Below are positions 60,110-64,000 of a stretch of 64,000 bases of DNA, piece after piece (the first letter of the stretch is position 1; every line of letters begins with the position of its first letter). This stretch comes from Phocaeicola massiliensis B84634 = Timone 84634 = DSM 17679 = JCM 13223 (lineage in GTDB: Bacteria; Bacteroidota; Bacteroidia; Bacteroidales; Bacteroidaceae), in contig NZ_KB905474.1 of the NCBI RefSeq assembly GCF_000382445.1, positions 124,001-188,000 of the forward strand, read 5' to 3'. Made by a program: the position numbers and the translations under genes. The notes below the pieces were generated by a model, which was not told the DNA's origin, ran no database searches, and saw only the letters and a list, made by a program, of their open reading frames with translations.

Positions 60110-61144
60110 CTATCTTAAATAGATATTCTTGCCAACAATTTCATATTCTATACCGGGAACCAATATTTTAATGATTTGAAGTACTTGCTCCAACGATTCA
60201 TTTCTATTAAAATGAACTCTCAAACTTTGATTCTGGTAAATAGATGTACGCACATGGAATTTCACACCATACACACGTTCCAAAGTATGAAGAACATCAT
60301 TAAACGGCACATTGCCAAAGAACAACCCTCCCATACGCCAATCGGAGTGGGAAACAGCATTCACTTTATGCTGCTGTACTATCCCTGTGGAAGGAGTATA
60401 TATCAACTGGTCATTGGGTTCCAGAAAATATTTCTCCGGTTGTTTATTTACCTTTACCTGTAACCTGCCGGTTTCCAATGTAGCCATTATCTGATTATTG
60501 TCCGGATACGCCGAAATATTGAATGTCGTACCAAGCACTTCCAACTCTAAATGGTTGGTAGTGACAATAAAAGGATGCTCTTTATCTTTTGAAACTTCAA
60601 AGAAACCTTCTCCCGCAATATAAACATTGCGAGATTCAGATATGAAACTGGAGGGATATACCAACAAAGTACCGGCATTAAGCCAAACCTTACTCCCATC
60701 AGGAAGAACCACTTCTTCACGTGTACCCATAGCTGCATAACGCTGCATATAAGTCACTTCGGACAACGTCTCCTTCACATAATCCTTTGCAGAATAATAA
60801 TAGTAAGCCGAAAAACACACCATAATGAAAGGAATAGTCCAAATAGCAGCTACTCTTCCCCAATTTATTCTTTTCGTATTTCTTATATGTTCCCGATGTA
60901 CTAATTCGACAGTCTGTTCTTCTTTTTTTAATCCTAAAGAGGTCTCCAAATTATAAAAAGCCTTCTCTATTTTTTCGTCAGAGCAAGAAGCATCGTCCAG
61001 TTTATCCCAAATTTGTGAAACAGCTTCTTCTCTTGCTTTATCTTCCACAGGAAAAACCATACGATTATAAACACGTTCCGTTATCTCATCAGAAACTTCA
61101 TGATGAAAGAAAAAGTCTATTATCTTATGTATATAATTATTCAT
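60110..61144 (-). CDS. FecR-family anti-sigma factor
   Basis: This protein of about 344 residues has a cytoplasmic N-terminal part (about 1-85), one transmembrane helix (about 90-110, WTIPFIMVCFSAYYYYS), then a periplasmic FecR domain (GTREEVVLPDGSKVWLNAGTLLVYPSSF ... YIAGEGFFEVSKDKEHPFIV). A C-terminal STN-interacting domain ends in FHVRTSIYQNQSLRVHFNRNESLEQVLQIIKILVPGIEYEI. It holds the ECF sigma factor until SusC signals import. ATG 61144 is chosen over GTG 61150. Confidence 0.95.
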   Translation of the reverse strand: MNNYIHKIIDFFFHHEVSDEITERVYNRMVFPVEDKAREEAVSQIWDKLDDASCSDEKIEKAFYNLETSLGLKKEEQTVELVHREHIRNTKRINWGRVAAIWTIPFIMVCFSAYYYYSAKDYVKETLSEVTYMQRYAAMGTREEVVLPDGSKVWLNAGTLLVYPSSFISESRNVYIAGEGFFEVSKDKEHPFIVTTNHLELEVLGTTFNISAYPDNNQIMATLETGRLQVKVNKQPEKYFLEPNDQLIYTPSTGIVQQHKVNAVSHSDWRMGGLFFGNVPFNDVLHTLERVYGVKFHVRTSIYQNQSLRVHFNRNESLEQVLQIIKILVPGIEYEIVGKNIYLR

Positions 61145-61189
61145 TTTCACATTTTATATAAATAAAGACAGTTCTATCTTATGATACAC

Positions 61190-61750
61190 CTAAACCGGCA
61201 ATATTAAATAAACTAAAATAGAAAGAGCCAAAGCGTCTCTCAGTTCATTTAAAGCGATATTCAAATGATTCTCCACCGTTTTTTTCTGTATCCCCAGTTT
61301 CTCTGCTATTTGTTCGTTAGAAAGTCCTTCTATCCGACTCAACTTATATATCATTTTCCTTTTAGGAGGCATCTCATTCACTACCATATCAATTAATAAT
61401 TGCAAATCTTTCGCTATCAATTTATCATAAGGAGTATATTCATCAGAAATCTCGGGAACATTATCTTCGCTTGTAAACCGGGAGACTTTTTTAGTTGTGA
61501 TATAATTAAAAACGGTATATTTGGTAAGCATGAACAAATAAGAATCAAAATGATGTACCTTGTGAAAAATCGCTCTCTTATTCCATAGTTTTATAAAGAC
61601 AATTTGAGTCAAATCCTCAGAATCATCCAAATCTTTTATAAATCCCCGTATAAAAGCATATACCTTAGGATAAAACAGCTTGAATATCTTATGAAAGGCT
61701 TCATGGCTGCCAGAGGCAAATTCTCCTACAACTTCCGGTTCTACAATCAT
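61190..61750 (-). CDS. ECF-type RNA polymerase sigma factor
   Basis: This 186-residue protein has region 2 (FHKIFKLFYPKVYAFIRGFIKDLDDSEDLTQIVFIKLWNKR) and region 4 (LSRIEGLSNEQIAEKLGIQKKTVENHLNIALNELRDAL), typical of Bacteroidetes ECF sigma factors. It directs transcription of the susC-susD-sulfatase genes when released by the FecR protein. It lies 45 bp upstream of fecR. Confidence 0.95.
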   Translation of the reverse strand: MIVEPEVVGEFASGSHEAFHKIFKLFYPKVYAFIRGFIKDLDDSEDLTQIVFIKLWNKRAIFHKVHHFDSYLFMLTKYTVFNYITTKKVSRFTSEDNVPEISDEYTPYDKLIAKDLQLLIDMVVNEMPPKRKMIYKLSRIEGLSNEQIAEKLGIQKKTVENHLNIALNELRDALALSILVYLILPV

Positions 61751-61874
61751 TTATTGAGATTAATTCAAATGAAACGGGTGTAAATGTAGGGAATTTATTA
61801 GAGAACACCAAAAATAGATTCTAAAAGTACAATTTTAGCTTATAGAGATAAAGGAATACAAAACGAGCTGCCTC

Positions 61875-61909
61875 CTATATTCGAGCAGAAACATATCACT
61901 CGAATATAG
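61875..61909 (-). terminator. Hairpin downstream of the nitroreductase gene
   Basis: CTATATTCGAG (61875-61885) pairs exactly with CTCGAATATAG (61899-61909), 24 bp past the stop at 61933. It has no long U-run, so termination may be weak. The rest of 61751-61932 shows no gene. Confidence 0.5.
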
Positions 61910-61932
61910 AAAGCGGAAAGGAGGAGGGGAAA

Positions 61933-62589
61933 TCAATCAATAAATTTCACTTTCGAAGTATCACGGGGCTTAGCTGCCGGAGCCTCATCGGGATAACCAA
62001 AAGCAATAGCGTACAATAATTCATACCCATCCGAAAAATCCAACTTCTTCAAATAACCGGCAGCCGCAGGAGATTTCATAAAGCGGACAGGACCACCTAA
62101 ACAACAACTTCCTATACCCATGGACTGAGCTGTAAGAATCATATTCGCCCCTAAAAGCCCACAATCTATTTGAGACATATCATACCGGGGATCATAGGCA
62201 ATAAAAGCAACGGTAGGAGCATTATTGAACATATTCTTAAATCCGGCACGTTCAGCAGCCTTTGGATTTTCTTTCTTGAAAATCTCAGTCAGCTCATTAA
62301 TAAAATCCTGATTATCTACCACACGCACTTCCCATGATTGTTTATTCATCCCATTGGGAGCATGAATACCACAGTTCAGAATAGTTTCCATTTTATCCCG
62401 TTCCACAGCCTCCGGTTTGTACTTCCGAATACTGCGGCGTGCCATAATAGTTTCAATGACAGGATTATCTTGCACTTTAACAATGCTATCGGACATTCCG
62501 GTCTCTTTCTGTGAAGGCTGCGATGTACATCCACACAATGCCAGGGTAAACAAGCCGGCACCTAATAAGAAAATACTTAGTGATTTCAT
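61933..62589 (-). CDS. Nitroreductase-family lipoprotein
   Basis: This 218-residue protein has a lipobox (LALCGC; Cys20), so it is membrane-anchored outside the cytoplasm, unusual for this flavoprotein family. The nitroreductase FMN pattern follows: TIMARRSIRKYKPEAVERDKM, then APNGMNKQSWEVRVVDN, and the C-terminal GIGSCCLGGPVRF. It would use FMN to reduce a nitro, quinone or related substrate; substrate unknown. A single gene between the PUL and pckA. Confidence 0.9.
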   Translation of the reverse strand: MKSLSIFLLGAGLFTLALCGCTSQPSQKETGMSDSIVKVQDNPVIETIMARRSIRKYKPEAVERDKMETILNCGIHAPNGMNKQSWEVRVVDNQDFINELTEIFKKENPKAAERAGFKNMFNNAPTVAFIAYDPRYDMSQIDCGLLGANMILTAQSMGIGSCCLGGPVRFMKSPAAAGYLKKLDFSDGYELLYAIAFGYPDEAPAAKPRDTSKVKFID

Positions 62590-62638
62590 TTGCTTTTATA
62601 TTTTTGATTTGCAACAAATCTAGTCATTTTCAAGCATA

Positions 62639-62675
62639 AAAAAAAGTGGTTCCTTATTCAGGAACCACTTTTTAT
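62639..62675. terminator. pckA terminator
   Basis: AAAGTGGTTCCT pairs with AGGAACCACTTT around TATTC, flanked by A and T runs, 24 bp past the pckA stop. It is strong in both directions. Confidence 0.9.
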
Positions 62676-62698
62676 ATGTTAAATCTGTAAAATTCAGA

Positions 62699-64000
62699 TT
62701 ACAATTTCGGACCGGCAGCAACCAACTTCTTACCTGCTTCGTTACCAGTGAACTTAGCGAAGTTCTTGATGAAACGACCAGCCAAGTCTTTTGCTTTTTC
62801 GTCCCACTGAGCAGCGTCAGCGTAAGTGTCACGAGGATCAAGGATCTTCGGATCAACGTTAGGCAATTCTGTAGGAACAACAAAGTCGAAGAAAGGAATA
62901 ACCTTAGTAGGAGCCTTGTCGATAGAACCGTCCAGGATAGCATCGATGATACCACGAGTATCACGGATAGAGATACGCTTGCCTGTACCGTTCCAACCAG
63001 TGTTAACCAAGTATGCTTTAGCACCGGTCTTTTCCATCTTCTTAACCAATTCTTCAGCATATTTAGTCGGGTGCAATGACAAGAAAGCAGCACCGAAGCA
63101 AGCTGAGAATGTCGGAGTCGGTTCAGTGATACCACGTTCTGTACCAGCCAATTTAGCTGTAAATCCAGACAAGAAGTAGTACTGAGCCTGTTCAGGATTC
63201 AAGATAGACACCGGAGGCAATACACCGAATGCATCAGCTGACAAGAAAATAACTTGTTGAGCGTGAGGACCTTTAGAAATAGGTTTAACGATGTTTTCGA
63301 TGTGGTAGATAGGATAAGAAACACGAGTGTTTTCAGTTGTGCTCTTATCAGCGAAATCAATCTTACCGTCAGCATCAACAGTAACGTTTTCAAGCAGAGC
63401 GTCACGTTTGATAGCAGCGTAGATATCGGGTTCGCTTTCTTTATCCAAGTTGATAACCTTAGCGTAGCAACCACCTTCATAGTTGAATACACCTTCGTCA
63501 TCCCATCCGTGTTCGTCATCACCGATCAACTTACGTTTCGGGTCAGTAGACAATGTAGTCTTACCTGTACCAGACAAACCGAAGAAGATAGCAGAGCTGG
63601 TTCCTTCCATGTTAGTGTTGGCAGAGCAGTGCATAGAAGCGATACCACGAAGCGGGTTCATGTAGTTCATGATAGAGAACATACCTTTCTTCATTTCACC
63701 ACCGTACCAAGTGTTCAGGATAACTTGTTCTTTGGTCTTCAAGTTGAAAACTGTAGCAGTTTCAGAGTTCAAGCCCAGTTCTTTGTAGTTGTCAACTTTT
63801 GCTTTAGATGCGTTGAAACATACAAAATCAGGTTCTCCGTAAGCTTCCAGTTCTTCAGCAGTCGGGCGGATGAACATGTTAGTTACGAAGTGAGCCTGCC
63901 AAGCTACTTCCATGATGAAACGTACTTTCATACGAGTTGCAGCATTAGCACCGCAGAATGTATCAACAACGAACAAACGCTTGCCGCTCAATTGTTTTAC
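62699..64000 (-). CDS. pckA: ATP-dependent phosphoenolpyruvate carboxykinase, N-terminus beyond window
   Basis: At least 433 C-terminal residues are present; the frame stays open to base 64000 (VKQLSGKRL...). The ATP-type PckA kinase motifs are visible: [11 protein letters not shown] (P-loop), then the metal-binding [23 protein letters not shown]. Further on are the conserved [21 protein letters not shown] and the C-terminal helix [17 protein letters not shown]. It interconverts oxaloacetate and PEP; in Bacteroides it mainly runs toward oxaloacetate, fixing CO2 on the way to succinate. The protein start is outside. Confidence 0.97.
   Translation of the reverse strand, partial: VKQLSGKRLFVVDTFCGANAATRMKVRFIMEVAWQAHFVTNMFIRPTAEELEAYGEPDFVCFNASKAKVDNYKELGLNSETATVFNLKTKEQVILNTWYGGEMKKGMFSIMNYMNPLRGIASMHCSANTNMEGTSSAIFFGLSGTGKTTLSTDPKRKLIGDDEHGWDDEGVFNYEGGCYAKVINLDKESEPDIYAAIKRDALLENVTVDADGKIDFADKSTTENTRVSYPIYHIENIVKPISKGPHAQQVIFLSADAFGVLPPVSILNPEQAQYYFLSGFTAKLAGTERGITEPTPTFSACFGAAFLSLHPTKYAEELVKKMEKTGAKAYLVNTGWNGTGKRISIRDTRGIIDAILDGSIDKAPTKVIPFFDFVVPTELPNVDPKILDPRDTYADAAQWDEKAKDLAGRFIKNFAKFTGNEAGKKLVAAGPKL

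Overview
The window is chromosomal DNA of a Bacteroides/Phocaeicola-type gut bacterium. The evidence is TAnnTTTG-type promoters, SusC/SusD-type uptake genes under an ECF sigma/FecR anti-sigma pair, a hybrid two-component sensor (HTCS), a serine-type sulfatase and ATP-dependent PEP carboxykinase. A Mu-like transposable prophage of about 42.7 kb (about 7126-49823) is inserted in the HTCS gene and splits it into an N-terminal sensor half (4635-7125) and a C-terminal signalling half (49829-51486). Layout and content strongly resemble the Bacteroides Mu-like 'Hankyphage' group, which is known to carry a diversity-generating retroelement (DGR).

Host left flank (1-7125): a truncated Rpn/PD-(D/E)XK-type gene, a non-coding stretch with about 22-bp periodic tandem repeats, an OmpA/DUF3868 plus DUF3575 pair, a small lipoprotein and the HTCS 5' half.

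Prophage, read from its early end at the right: a leftward early operon starts at about 48.3 kb opposite a rightward CI-like repressor (48371-48793). It encodes small proteins, a tRNA-like RNA, a MuA-like DDE transposase, a MuB-like ATPase, a second ATPase, GemA-like and DUF3164-like proteins and zinc-ribbon proteins. Late genes lie in two divergent blocks from about 32.7 kb. The rightward block has terminase small and large subunits, gp36-like, portal, gp30-like head protein with a papain-like toxin domain, gpG-like and a tail-terminator-like gene. The leftward block has ClpP-type protease with scaffold, major capsid with a BACON-like domain, amidase, holin-like and spanin genes, major tail protein, frameshifted chaperones, tape measure, distal tail protein, tail hub and the 2239-residue DGR-diversified tail protein. 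The DGR (VR, hairpins, TR promoter, TR, RT) follows. At the far end, where Mu carries its mom modification locus, sit a thymidylate-synthase-family enzyme with a dCMP-type specificity residue and a D12-class adenine methyltransferase.

Host right flank (49824-64000): HTCS 3' half, bipA/typA, then a leftward polysaccharide utilisation locus (ECF sigma, FecR, SusC, SusD, sulfatase), a nitroreductase-family lipoprotein and truncated pckA.

The most noteworthy items are the DGR with its dedicated template promoter and Avd-less RT, the predicted dCMP-modifying enzyme, the head protein with a C-H-D papain-like toxin tail facing an independently promoted antisense small gene, a tRNA-like RNA with an aberrant anticodon arm, and a compact structured RNA candidate at 9278-9408.
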